NCBI GenBank assembly: GCA_964454015.1 | Contig: CAYVQF010000023.1 | Location: 1 to 64,000 of the forward strand | From: CAYVQF01 sp964454015 | GTDB taxonomy: Bacteria > Myxococcota_A > Bradymonadia > UBA4248 | DNA: 64,000 nt | Reading direction: 5' to 3' | In this document: positions 46,213 through 55,205 of the stretch, one piece after another | How positions within the stretch are numbered: position 1 is the first letter of the stretch | Layout of the letters: every line of letters begins with the position of its first letter | Made by a program: the position numbers and the translations under genes | Notes under the pieces: model-generated | Database searches by the model: none | What the model saw: the letters and a program-made list of their open reading frames with translations, nothing else | What the model was told of the DNA's origin: nothing

Positions 46213-47372
46213 GCCGGCTTCTCGAGGGCGCGCTGCGTCAAGCCCACCACTTCAGCGCCCACTGCGGCGGGCCCCAAGGCCCACACCCGCAGCCCAGCGT
46301 AGACCCCGTTGACACGCTTCCCAGCGATGAAGAGCTGGGTGCCCTCGCGCAGACCATCGACGCTGAGCTCGACGAGGCCGTCCTCCGCCCCAGACGCCGC
46401 AAGGCGACTGCGCACTTCGACAGCGCGCACGCTCACCTCCGTGCGCAGGACCTTGGCGACGGCGGCCGTCTCTTCGAAGGGCATCAGGGCCGAGTGCTCC
46501 AGGTTCTGCCACCTGCTGAAGTAGACCACCGCCGCTTCGGTGTCGCGGCGGCGCGGGCTGCGCAGGAGGGGAAATTCACCGCCCATGAAGGCATCCAGGG
46601 CACCGCGCAAAGCCCCCCAGATCTCCTCCACGCTGCGATAGGGTGTGCGCAGGGGCGCACCACCGGAGAAAGCATGGCCGCGCCGCATCAACGCCACCGG
46701 CACGATGGCCTGCGCCCCCATCCGGTGCACCGGCCGAATGAGCAGCCGCTGCTCGGGCACCGCCTCGAGGGCCACACCAGCAATCACCACCCGGGCTTCG
46801 GCCACGTAGCGCCCCAAGCTCGACAGCTCACCTCGCACCAACCACGTGGGGAAATCATCGGGGGCAAAGAGCGGCTGCGCCACCCTGGGCAGGGGCGCGA
46901 AGACGGGATCGCTCGCCTGGGGAGAGAGCACCCGCAGAAAATCTCGCCAGCCGCCGCTGCGCTCACTGGGTGCTGGCGGGCGCACGGGCGACTTGCTCCG
47001 CATCCAGAGCCGCAGCGCCTCTGCCTGCGCGGCCCGCATGAGCGCCCACAACTGATCTTGCGCCGCAGCACTCAGGTCGACGCAATCCAAACGCGGAGGC
47101 TCACCGAGCTGCCACCGCGCGCGCCCCCCCGCGGGGAAACCCGCCAACTCTACCCACCCGCTGTGTCGTGTGCCGTGGGCTTCATGGGGCTCAGCGAAAC
47201 GAAGGGAGGCCTCCCCCTGCCGCATCACCCATTGCCCCTCTTGATCCTGCTCGGGCTGACCCCAAGCGTCGCGATTCAGCGCCAGCACCTGCTGCGCCGC
47301 CTGGAAGACCAACTCCAGGGCAGCCTCCTGCTCAGGGGCGATGACAAAGTAGTAGGACAACGTGTCGGCCAT
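46209..47372 (-). CDS. Conserved-looking protein of unknown function
   Basis: The protein is 387 residues, soluble, with no signal peptide or transmembrane segment. The N-terminal 130 residues are a mixed domain starting LSYYFVIAPEQEAALELVFQ. The middle and C-terminal parts are alpha/beta with few motifs. The last 70 residues (VEVRSRLAASG, LVELSVDGLREGTQLFI, NGVYAGLRVWALG) look like a small beta domain. I recognise no family. It overlaps ruvX, so both are probably cotranscribed. Confidence 0.7.
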   Translation of the reverse strand: MADTLSYYFVIAPEQEAALELVFQAAQQVLALNRDAWGQPEQDQEGQWVMRQGEASLRFAEPHEAHGTRHSGWVELAGFPAGGRARWQLGEPPRLDCVDLSAAAQDQLWALMRAAQAEALRLWMRSKSPVRPPAPSERSGGWRDFLRVLSPQASDPVFAPLPRVAQPLFAPDDFPTWLVRGELSSLGRYVAEARVVIAGVALEAVPEQRLLIRPVHRMGAQAIVPVALMRRGHAFSGGAPLRTPYRSVEEIWGALRGALDAFMGGEFPLLRSPRRRDTEAAVVYFSRWQNLEHSALMPFEETAAVAKVLRTEVSVRAVEVRSRLAASGAEDGLVELSVDGLREGTQLFIAGKRVNGVYAGLRVWALGPAAVGAEVVGLTQRALEKPA

Positions 47373-47387
47373 TGGGACCCTCTCGCG

Positions 47388-48536
47388 CTAGCCTTTGCCA
47401 CCTTGCCCCGCCGACTTCTGCCGGAACAGCATCTGCGCTTGTCGGGCCAACTGACTCGGGATGTTCTTGTTGCGCTGCAAATTCTTGAGATCGTTCGGGC
47501 GCAAGCTCTTCAAAAAACCTACGGAATCGCTCAAAGGGCACTTGGGATTGGACACCAAGGCCAGCGTCACCGGATAAAAGCGAGTCCACTCGCGGTTCTT
47601 CGAGATGTAGGAGATCACCCCGTCAGGAATGTTGCGACTAGAGGCGTACTTGGCCGCCTCGCCCGGAGTGATCTTCGGGCTGCGGATGGCGGCGATGTGC
47701 ACCACCTTGCGGCTGTCCCGCAGCAATATGGCCCGATCCTCGTTGCTCCCGATCAAGGCCAGGCGGATCTTCTGCGCAGGATTCATGCGCTCGATGAGCT
47801 GCCATCGGCTCATGCGCCGCTGGTCCTCTTCCGTCTTGGCTTCCTCTTCACCCGAGAGCAGCGCCTCGATGCGCTCCTCGTCATCGTCACGGTTCTCCCG
47901 CTCCACCGAGGACACCAAGACGCTGGCGAACTCTTCATCGCTGATGTCGTTGTCGCTGTCTTTGTCGTAGTCCGGCGTCATCATCGCTTCTTGCAAGCCA
48001 GGGAGATTCGCCAGCACCACGTTGTTGCGCCGCGCCAGGTCGAGGATCTTTTGCACCGTCGACATCCGGGTGCGCGGGTTGGTGTAGAGCCCCTCGATGA
48101 TGGGAGCGGCGCGTAAGAGGCGCACGTGCAGCCCGGCGATGACCTCAGCGATCCGCTCGCTGACCTTGCTCGCCAAGAAGGCGATAGTGTCGTCGGCCAC
48201 GGCCTGGTTGACCACCAGTAACTCGAGCAGCGCGTCGTTGGTCAACAAGTTGCGCGCCAAGACATCCAGGACCCGCACATCGAGCGGGGCCCGCACCACC
48301 CCACTCATGATGTCTGAAGGCAACTCGCGCAGGCTCTGGGTAGCAGCCTCGCGAACTTTGGTCTCGGGATCGTAACTGAGCTGGTAGAGCACCGTCACCA
48401 TCTCGTTGGGTGGCAACGGCACCATGGACTTGGCCGCCATCATCCGCATCGGTGGCGGTGACGCCGGATCGACGTGCTTACGCGCCGCTTCGGAGAATGC
48501 CTCCAAGTCAAGACGGGTTAGCTGCAAAGTACTCAT
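47388..48536 (-). CDS. Helical-repeat protein of unknown function
   Basis: The protein is 382 residues from ATG 48536, with AGGAGG a few bases upstream. Helical pairs recall HEAT/ARM-type repeats: MAAKSMVPLPPNEMVTVLYQ, TKVREAATQSLRELPSD, DDTIAFLASKVSERIAEV and WQLIERMNPAQKIRLALIGS. An acidic segment (about 205-245, DSDNDISDEEF and RENRDDDEERIEALLSGEEE) splits two helical lobes. There is no signal peptide. It may act as a scaffold. The gene lies 15 bases upstream of the one at 46209. Confidence 0.7.
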   Translation of the reverse strand: MSTLQLTRLDLEAFSEAARKHVDPASPPPMRMMAAKSMVPLPPNEMVTVLYQLSYDPETKVREAATQSLRELPSDIMSGVVRAPLDVRVLDVLARNLLTNDALLELLVVNQAVADDTIAFLASKVSERIAEVIAGLHVRLLRAAPIIEGLYTNPRTRMSTVQKILDLARRNNVVLANLPGLQEAMMTPDYDKDSDNDISDEEFASVLVSSVERENRDDDEERIEALLSGEEEAKTEEDQRRMSRWQLIERMNPAQKIRLALIGSNEDRAILLRDSRKVVHIAAIRSPKITPGEAAKYASSRNIPDGVISYISKNREWTRFYPVTLALVSNPKCPLSDSVGFLKSLRPNDLKNLQRNKNIPSQLARQAQMLFRQKSAGQGGKG

Positions 48537-48651
48537 GCTGCCTCCTGGATCTGCATCGATACGGCTGGTTCTTTCCGGCGACGGCCCTCGCACCAGGGCG
48601 AGCGCTTCGGTCCGCGCCAAAACTCGAGCTTACCTCAGCACTGCTCAAGGC

Positions 48652-50580
48652 TCAACGGCGAGGACGCCAATGGGGGTTCTCATAGATACTCAAGAGGGGC
48701 ACCCCGTCGATGCTCACCACATGCACCGGGCTCGTCGTCTGGTAGTGGTGCCACACTTCGAAGAGGAAGTGGTAGAACGCCCGCTCATGGTGATAGAGCA
48801 CATACTGCGCCTGGTCCACACTCCAGGCCCAGCCGATGTCCTCGCGCAAGAGACCATCTTCCTTATACATCTCATAGGAGTAGTAGAGCGTGTCGTGGAA
48901 ATGGACCAGCGCGCCCGGCGCCGCGTGTTGGTTGATCCACTCCAGACCGGCCCGCGCCGTGTAGCCCCAGAACTGACGCTGCATCCGCGCGTCCGCCGCG
49001 CCCACATAGCCGCCCATGATCTCGTTGTAGTACGACGTCCCGTAGGCGCGGGAGTAGGCCGTCGCCCGAATGTTGGGCCACAGCAGCAGAGGCATGACGG
49101 CCAGCATCACCCCGACGCGCACCATGGGGACGTGGAACACGCTCCAGCGGCGCCCCAAAACATGGCACAGGCCGCACACCGCCCAGTAAACCCCGATGCC
49201 GGCAAAGCACGCCACGAAGGGCATGGCCGTCATCCAGTGCTTGGTCCCGCCAAAAATGGGGGAGTTGGGCATGGCAATGATCAGGTAGGGCACCAGCGTC
49301 CCCAGCCCCATCAACAACACCGTGCCGCGACTGTCCCAGGCATAGCCCCGTTGCACGGGTCCGGCCGCACGCCAAGCCGCTGCCGTGGATCGCGCCGTGC
49401 GAAAACCATGGCGCAGGGGAGCACCTTCGGCCACGATTGGCGCTGCCGCGGCCGCATAGAGGTAGGACAACCAAGGGCCGCCCAAGCTGTAACGGACGCG
49501 GCGCACCAGGAAATCCCAGCGCGCCCGCCAAGGCGTGTGCGCCGCCAGGGCGAGCCAACCCACGGCACAGGCCACCATGGTCAACAGCGGAATGGTGTAC
49601 CAGCTCATCACGAAGGGAAAAGCCATGGGGAAGGGCGGCACGGCCAACAAGTCCCCCAAGTACTCCGTGGCGTAGTGCTCATGGGCCAAGTGGCGCTCCA
49701 CATACCACGCCACCCGCGCGAAGGACTCATACCAGTGGCGCGGCCAGAGCATGTAGAAGAGCCACAAACCCAAGGTCGCCATGGTGAACAACGACAGGGG
49801 CACCTTCGGCAGGACCAGACGACGCCCATGGGGACCGCCCTCGATCCGAAACGCTGCCCAACCCTGCAACGCCCAATGGGTCAACAACACGGCGGGAATG
49901 AAGAAGGCATTGAGCTTGGTCCCCAGAGCCAAACCCCACGCCACACCCGCCAGCCACACCCAAGGCCAGGAACGCAAGCTCTTCCAGTAGGCCCACAACA
50001 CCCCAAACCACATCACCATCATCGCCGCATCGAAACACGACACGTGAACGTGATAAAAGACCCGGGGCATCGAGATCAGCGCCGCGCAGGCAAAGAGCCC
50101 CGCCATCCGCGTAAAGGCCTCGGCCATGAACAAATACATCAGCCACAACAGCAGCGCCGAGATGACCATCGTCGGCAGCCGCATGGCCGTCGACGGCGCC
50201 AACCACTGCCTCTCCTGAGAAAACGATCGGTAAGAGAGGCCAAAGAGCGCCTTGAGCAGCACCGGATGCTCTGGGTTATAGGACCAATAGCGATCGATGT
50301 TCTCCTGGGTAAAGGAGCTCTCCCTGTCGCCCGCGGCCACGTTCTTCTCCAGCTCGACGAACCACCCCAGGTAGTCCTTGCCGGCGTAGAAATAGAAACC
50401 CTCGTCGCGGGAGAAACCCATGTCCGGCGTCTTGATGAAAATGAACAACGCCACCGCCGCCAGACACAGACCCACGGCATGATCCCACAACCGGAACCAC
50501 CCCCCACGCCACCGCATGGGACTCAGCTCGAGCGCAGCCCCCTCATCGGCAACCCAAAGCTCGCGCCACCATGACCTCAT
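48652..50580 (-). CDS. PMT/ArnT-like GT-C glycosyltransferase
   Basis: The protein is 642 residues, with about 11 hydrophobic segments. The first periplasmic loop has the acidic motif MGFSRDEGFYFYAG, the DE pair used by GT39/ArnT-type enzymes. It would transfer a sugar from a polyprenyl-phosphate carrier to a protein or lipid. ATG 50580 lies seven bases after the lgt stop with GAGG before it. It is the second GT-C enzyme in the window (see 25701). Confidence 0.85.
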   Translation of the reverse strand: MRSWWRELWVADEGAALELSPMRWRGGWFRLWDHAVGLCLAAVALFIFIKTPDMGFSRDEGFYFYAGKDYLGWFVELEKNVAAGDRESSFTQENIDRYWSYNPEHPVLLKALFGLSYRSFSQERQWLAPSTAMRLPTMVISALLLWLMYLFMAEAFTRMAGLFACAALISMPRVFYHVHVSCFDAAMMVMWFGVLWAYWKSLRSWPWVWLAGVAWGLALGTKLNAFFIPAVLLTHWALQGWAAFRIEGGPHGRRLVLPKVPLSLFTMATLGLWLFYMLWPRHWYESFARVAWYVERHLAHEHYATEYLGDLLAVPPFPMAFPFVMSWYTIPLLTMVACAVGWLALAAHTPWRARWDFLVRRVRYSLGGPWLSYLYAAAAAPIVAEGAPLRHGFRTARSTAAAWRAAGPVQRGYAWDSRGTVLLMGLGTLVPYLIIAMPNSPIFGGTKHWMTAMPFVACFAGIGVYWAVCGLCHVLGRRWSVFHVPMVRVGVMLAVMPLLLWPNIRATAYSRAYGTSYYNEIMGGYVGAADARMQRQFWGYTARAGLEWINQHAAPGALVHFHDTLYYSYEMYKEDGLLREDIGWAWSVDQAQYVLYHHERAFYHFLFEVWHHYQTTSPVHVVSIDGVPLLSIYENPHWRPRR

Positions 50581-50587
50581 CCACGCC

Positions 50588-51547
50588 TCACTTTCGGGAG
50601 CGTTGTTTGCGCTTGCCAGCCCCGTGGGAAGCGCCTTTGCCCTTGGCCCGCGGCGCGCCCTCGCCGCCACCCTCCTCAGGTGTGGCCACCTTCTTCGCAG
50701 ACGTCACCAAATACTTGCTCGCCCGGTCTTGGGCCCAAGGGCCGCGCAGCGAGGCCCACAGCCCCACATAACCCACGGTCGCAAAAGGCAACGACAAATA
50801 CTGGCCCATGGTCAGCGGCCCTTCCATCCCGCTGACTTGATAGGCCTTGAAGAACTCCACACCAAAGCGCATGGAAAAATAGCCCGCCAACAGAGCCGAG
50901 CTCATCAAGCCCAAGGGCCGCTCCACACCGCGCTTCACATAATAGCGATTGACGGCGTAGAGGATCGCGAAGAGCACCACCCCCATGGCCGCTTCGTAGA
51001 GCTGGGACGGATGCCGTGGCGCCATGTCGTGACGCGGCATCACCACCGCCCACGGCACCTCCGTCACCCGACCCACGATCTCCGAGTTGAAGAAATTACC
51101 CAGGCGCACACAGGTCGTGGCCAAAGGGATGGTCAAGGCCAAACGATCCGCCATCACCCTGAAGGGAATCTTGCGCACCAGATACACGTAGACCAAGAGC
51201 ACTGTGAAGATCCCGATGGTCGCCCCGTGGCTCGCCAAGCCACCCTTCCAAAACTTGATGATTTCGACGGGATTGGCGAGATACTTGTCGGCCTCGTAGA
51301 AAAAGACGTGGCCAAAACGCGCCCCGAGAATCACCCCGGCGATCAGCGCGTAGGTCAGCCGCACCGCGTTCTCTGGATCCTCCCCATCCTGCTCGTACTG
51401 CCACCGCAAAATGCCATAGCCGCTCATCAGCGCCGCAGCAAAGAGAATCCCATAGTAACGAAACTCCAAAGGCCCAAGACGCAGCAAAACCGGATCGATA
51501 TCCCACAGCCACGTGCCGAGCGCCGTCATCGCATCCAAAGAACCCAT
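50588..51547 (-). CDS. lgt: Prolipoprotein diacylglyceryl transferase
   Basis: The protein is 319 residues. It is polytopic, with the Lgt landmarks RYYGILFAAALMSG, GGLASHGATIGI, RLGNFFNSEIVG and HPSQLYEA. It attaches diacylglycerol to the lipobox Cys and fits the many lipoproteins in this window. The C-terminal 40 residues are a Lys/Arg/Gly-rich tail not usual for the family. ATG 51547 is a good start (ATG 51529 is possible). Confidence 0.95.
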   Translation of the reverse strand: MGSLDAMTALGTWLWDIDPVLLRLGPLEFRYYGILFAAALMSGYGILRWQYEQDGEDPENAVRLTYALIAGVILGARFGHVFFYEADKYLANPVEIIKFWKGGLASHGATIGIFTVLLVYVYLVRKIPFRVMADRLALTIPLATTCVRLGNFFNSEIVGRVTEVPWAVVMPRHDMAPRHPSQLYEAAMGVVLFAILYAVNRYYVKRGVERPLGLMSSALLAGYFSMRFGVEFFKAYQVSGMEGPLTMGQYLSLPFATVGYVGLWASLRGPWAQDRASKYLVTSAKKVATPEEGGGEGAPRAKGKGASHGAGKRKQRSRK

Positions 51548-51712
51548 GGTACCAAACAACAGCCCTTTCCTTCTGTTAGGCCAAATCCGGGCCCGCCTTG
51601 CGCCCACCGGACCGCGCGCCCGGGCAGCGCCACATGGGCGACGATTCTTCTCATCCCCTCGCGCTGAGTCAAGGAAACCGAAGACATGCCTGGCGGCACC
51701 CACCGCCCCCCT

Positions 51713-53089
51713 TCACCCCTCCCCCGCGCTGCCGCCCCACGCTGCGACGAAAGCCTCCAAGAAGGCCGTGTCGTAACGCCCCGTCGCCACGCCCTCACTC
51801 GCCACCAAGGCGCGCTGCAGCGCTAGGTTCGTCGTCACCCCCCGGATCTCCAGCGCCGCCAGCGCCTCCCCCATGGCCGCCACGGCGCGCCGCCGATCCG
51901 CACCCCACACACACAGCTTGGCAAACATGGGATCGTAAAAGGGCGGCACGGTGCCCGCCGCCAGGACCGCGCTGTCTAGCCGCACGGGATGGGCCCACGG
52001 GCTCGCCCAACCCTCCGGCGCCACCACCTCCAGCGCTCCCGGACAGGGCCTGAACGCCGCCCTGGGATCCTCGGCGTTGAGGCGGCACTGCAAGGCCGCG
52101 CCCCGATGGGGGACCACCTCGGGCAATGACAAGGGCTGGCCCAGGGCCAGCCCGATCTGCCAAGCCACCAAATCGATCCCCGTACACAGCTCCGTCACGG
52201 TGTGCTCGACCTGCAGACGCGGATTCACCTCGAGGAAATAGAGCCGCCCCTCGGCGTCGCGTAGCATCTCCAGGGTGGCCACCCCACAGTAACCGAGCCC
52301 CTCCCACGCACGCGCCACCATCGCCCTGCACGCGTCTCGCTCGGCCTCGCCCAGGCACGGGCTCGGCGCCTCCTCGAGCACTTTCTGAAAGCCGCGCTGC
52401 AGGGATGACTCCCGATCCCCGACCACCACCACCCGCCCATAGGCGTCGCTCAGAAGCTGCCACTCCACGTGCCGCGCCCCAGGAACGGCACGCTCCACAT
52501 AGAAGCCGTGTACCGCAAATGCGCCACTCTGCTCGCGCTCGGCCGCCGCGAAGTGTTCCCCGAGCGCCGCCGGTGTCTCACAGCGTCGGATCCCACGCCC
52601 ACCCCCGCTGGACACCGCCTTGAGCATCACGGGATAACCCAAGGACGCTGCCGCCCTGAGGGCATCGTCCAGGGCAAAGAGCAAGCCTGACGCCGGTAGC
52701 GTCGGCAGGCCCCGCGCGGCCATGAAGTGGCGCGCCTGCACTTTGTCCCCAAGGACGTGCAAGAGCCCCGGCGAGGGCCCGAGGAAAGTCAGATGGGCCA
52801 AGGCACAGCGCCAGGCAAAGCGCGCAGACTCGGACAAGAAGCCATAGCCCGGGTGCACCGCCTGGCAACCGTAGCGCTCGGCCGCCGCCAAGATAACCTC
52901 CTCATTGAGGTAGGTCGCGCGGCTGTCCACCCCCTCCAGGGGCACCACCTGGCTCGCCTCCTGCGCCGCCAGCGAGTCCAGGTCCGGCCCAGCGCACACC
53001 AAGACCGTCTCGATCCCCATCCGGTGCGCCGTCGCAATGATGCGCCGCGCCACCTCCCCGCGGTTCGCCACCAGGAGACGCTCAAACAT
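51713..53089 (-). CDS. Biotin carboxylase (ATP-grasp)
   Basis: The protein is 458 residues. It has the full biotin-carboxylase layout: FERLLVANRGEVARRI at the start, the ATP-grasp core with PVMLKAVSSGGGRGIRR, RHVEWQLLSDAYGRVVVVGD and LEVNPRLQVEHTVTE. It looks like the AccC or acyl-CoA carboxylase biotin-carboxylase subunit. No accB or carboxyltransferase gene is near, so the pathway (fatty acid, propionyl- or pyruvate-type) is unassigned. ATG 53089 is preferred for its GGAG at seven bases. Confidence 0.9.
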   Translation of the reverse strand: MFERLLVANRGEVARRIIATAHRMGIETVLVCAGPDLDSLAAQEASQVVPLEGVDSRATYLNEEVILAAAERYGCQAVHPGYGFLSESARFAWRCALAHLTFLGPSPGLLHVLGDKVQARHFMAARGLPTLPASGLLFALDDALRAAASLGYPVMLKAVSSGGGRGIRRCETPAALGEHFAAAEREQSGAFAVHGFYVERAVPGARHVEWQLLSDAYGRVVVVGDRESSLQRGFQKVLEEAPSPCLGEAERDACRAMVARAWEGLGYCGVATLEMLRDAEGRLYFLEVNPRLQVEHTVTELCTGIDLVAWQIGLALGQPLSLPEVVPHRGAALQCRLNAEDPRAAFRPCPGALEVVAPEGWASPWAHPVRLDSAVLAAGTVPPFYDPMFAKLCVWGADRRRAVAAMGEALAALEIRGVTTNLALQRALVASEGVATGRYDTAFLEAFVAAWGGSAGEG

Positions 53090-53109
53090 GACCCACACTC
53101 CGCCTCGAC

Positions 53110-54483
53110 TCAGCGATCCTCATCGCCAAGCTCCTCCAACAACCGATAGATCGTTCGCGTCGTGATGCCGAGAAGTTGACTCGCCAGGCGCTTGTCCCCC
53201 CGCGTCATCCGCAGGGTCTCCAAAATCAACATCCGCTTGACGCTCTCCAAAGGCGTCCCCACCGGCACGGACAACACCCGCGGCGCCACCTCACCCCCAC
53301 CGGCCCCCAGCGCCGCCGGCAAATCGCCGACGTCAATCACGCTCTGGCCACACAAGACCACCGCCCGCTCCACGGCGTTGCACAACTCGCGCACGTTGCC
53401 GGGCCAAGAATAGGCACACAGCGCCGCCATCGCCTCGCGAGAGAAGCCCGACACCCGCCGCCCATGCGCCGCCGTAAAGAGGCGCAAAAAGTGCTCCGCC
53501 AACAGAGGCACATCATCCCTGCGCGCCGCCAGCGTCGGCACCTCGATGGAGATGACGTTGAGCCGATAATAGAGGTCCTCCCGAAAACGCCCCAGGCGCA
53601 CTTCTTCTGCCAAAATTTTGTTCGTCGCCGCAACGATACGCACGTCCACCTGTACCGACTTGCTCCCCCCGACCCGCTCGAAAGTCCCCCCCTCCAAGAC
53701 CCGCAGAAGCTTGGCCTGGGTATCCAGGGGCAGCTCGCCAATCTCGTCGAGAAAGAGCGTCCCACCATCGGCTGCCTCGAAGCGACCGAGCTTGCGCTGG
53801 TGCGCACCAGTGAACGCCCCGCGCTCATGTCCAAAAAGCTCACTCTCCATGAGGCTCGTCGGCAGGGCCGCGCAGTTCACCGCCACGAAAGCTCGCCCCC
53901 CTCGCGACGACAACTGGTGTAGCATCTGCGCCACCAGATCCTTGCCCGTCCCCGACGCCCCGGTAATCAACACCGTCGCATGGGTCGGCGCGATCTGGCG
54001 CACCATCTCCACCAGCCGCCGGATCTCCTCGGAGCGCCCAATCAACACCCGCTCGGCCCGCATGTGGCTGAGGGCCTCCCGCAGCTCATCGTTCTCCGCC
54101 AGCAGCGCCCGACGCTCCAAAGCCCGCCGCGCACTCTTCAACAGCAGCGCCCGCTTGATCGGCTTCTCGATGAAGTCATAGGCCCCCTCCTTCATCGCCT
54201 CCACGGCCCGCTCGACCGTGCCAAAGGCCGTCATCACGATGGCCTCCGTCGTCGGCTGCACCACCTGGGCCGCCTTGATCAGCTCAATCCCATTCATCCC
54301 CGGGAGCTGCAGGTCCGTCACCAACAGGTCCACAGGCTCGCTCCGCAACAGGTCCAGCGCCCTGACGGCCTCTGCCGCGCGCAACACCTTGAAGCCCTCC
54401 CGCACGAAGACCTTCTCCACCACCTGCAAGTGGCTCTCGTCGTCATCGACCACCAGAATGACCGGGTCGTCTTTGCCACCCAT
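53110..54483 (-). CDS. NtrC-family sigma-54-dependent response regulator
   Basis: The protein is 457 residues. An N-terminal receiver has VVDDDES and the phosphoacceptor Asp57 in LVTDLQLPG. The AAA+ domain has GASGTGKDLVA, GAFTGA (contact with sigma-54) and VRIVAATNK. The C-terminal Fis-type helix-turn-helix is in LASQLLGITTRTIYRLLEEL. It activates sigma-54 promoters in response to a sensor kinase not found here. It lies 20 bases upstream of the biotin-carboxylase gene on the same strand. Confidence 0.95.
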   Translation of the reverse strand: MGGKDDPVILVVDDDESHLQVVEKVFVREGFKVLRAAEAVRALDLLRSEPVDLLVTDLQLPGMNGIELIKAAQVVQPTTEAIVMTAFGTVERAVEAMKEGAYDFIEKPIKRALLLKSARRALERRALLAENDELREALSHMRAERVLIGRSEEIRRLVEMVRQIAPTHATVLITGASGTGKDLVAQMLHQLSSRGGRAFVAVNCAALPTSLMESELFGHERGAFTGAHQRKLGRFEAADGGTLFLDEIGELPLDTQAKLLRVLEGGTFERVGGSKSVQVDVRIVAATNKILAEEVRLGRFREDLYYRLNVISIEVPTLAARRDDVPLLAEHFLRLFTAAHGRRVSGFSREAMAALCAYSWPGNVRELCNAVERAVVLCGQSVIDVGDLPAALGAGGGEVAPRVLSVPVGTPLESVKRMLILETLRMTRGDKRLASQLLGITTRTIYRLLEELGDEDR

Positions 54484-54683
54484 GCTTCCTCTTCCTTGGT
54501 GCCACGGCCGCAGGACGCGCGCCGTCTCGCTTCACCCTTCCCACCTAAGGGTTCTGCTCCGGTGGCGCAAGCAACCCACGCGCGCCTCCCAGCACCGTGC
54601 CGCCGGCCTTCCCCCAAAGGCCGCGTGCAGCGCCCCCAGCCCGCGCCCACCAACACGCACCCGCCCAGTGAAGCATCACAAAA

Positions 54684-55109
54684 CTAAGGACTCTCTTCCT
54701 CGGGCTGGGCCTCCTCCTCCACGTCCACCGGGACGCCATAGGCATCAGCCGGAGGCACATCCACCTGGACGAAATCCTCGGGCACCCCATACACGTCTGT
54801 TATCGGACCCCAATCCTGCACATCATCCACCTCCTGGACCAAATCCTCGGGCACCCCATACACGTCTACTATCGGACCCCAATCGGGCACATCATCCACC
54901 TCACCCAAGTCATCCGATGCCCCATCAACGTCCTGGACCTGCGCCGTGTCTTTCTGATCGGGCTTCGAATCGTCCTTGGCACAGCCCAGCGTCGCCCCAC
55001 CTGCCACGGCCATGGCCAAACCCACGCCCACGGCAACACCACCGCGCTTGCGCGACGCCATCTCCAACCTGACCTTCGCGATTAAAGCCCGCGCCCACTC
55101 AGCATTCAT
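54684..55109 (-). CDS. Acidic lipoprotein with 23-residue repeats
   Basis: The protein is 141 residues. The signal region ends GATLGC, a lipobox. The mature part is acidic and repetitive, with units of the form VDDVQDWGPITDVYGVPEDF occurring more than twice, the last degenerate (PPADAYGVPVDV). The repeats are probably flexible and surface-facing. ATG 55109 has GGAGG upstream. No family is recognised. The kinase gene at 55206 lies just upstream on the same strand. Confidence 0.7.
   Translation of the reverse strand: MNAEWARALIAKVRLEMASRKRGGVAVGVGLAMAVAGGATLGCAKDDSKPDQKDTAQVQDVDGASDDLGEVDDVPDWGPIVDVYGVPEDLVQEVDDVQDWGPITDVYGVPEDFVQVDVPPADAYGVPVDVEEEAQPEEESP
54772..54909 (-). repeat. 69-bp tandem repeat inside the acidic lipoprotein gene
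   Basis: Two 69-bp units (54772-54840 and 54841-54909) are nearly identical apart from four scattered changes and a divergent final seven bases. They encode a 23-residue unit, so the frame is kept. Flanking sequence holds degenerate further copies. Confidence 0.9.
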
Positions 55110-55205
55110 CCTCGCCTCCACCTCATGGCCGCCATGGCCACTTGCGCAACTACACCCAATATCAGCTCGTTCACAGGTAAACGCGCCTGTAGTCTTGCCA
55201 GAGGC

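Noticed and set aside
48406..50574. A 722-codon plus-strand frame opposite the glycosyltransferase gene
   Set aside because: It is an Arg/His/Gln-rich antisense reading. The minus strand has hydrophobic segments and the DE motif.
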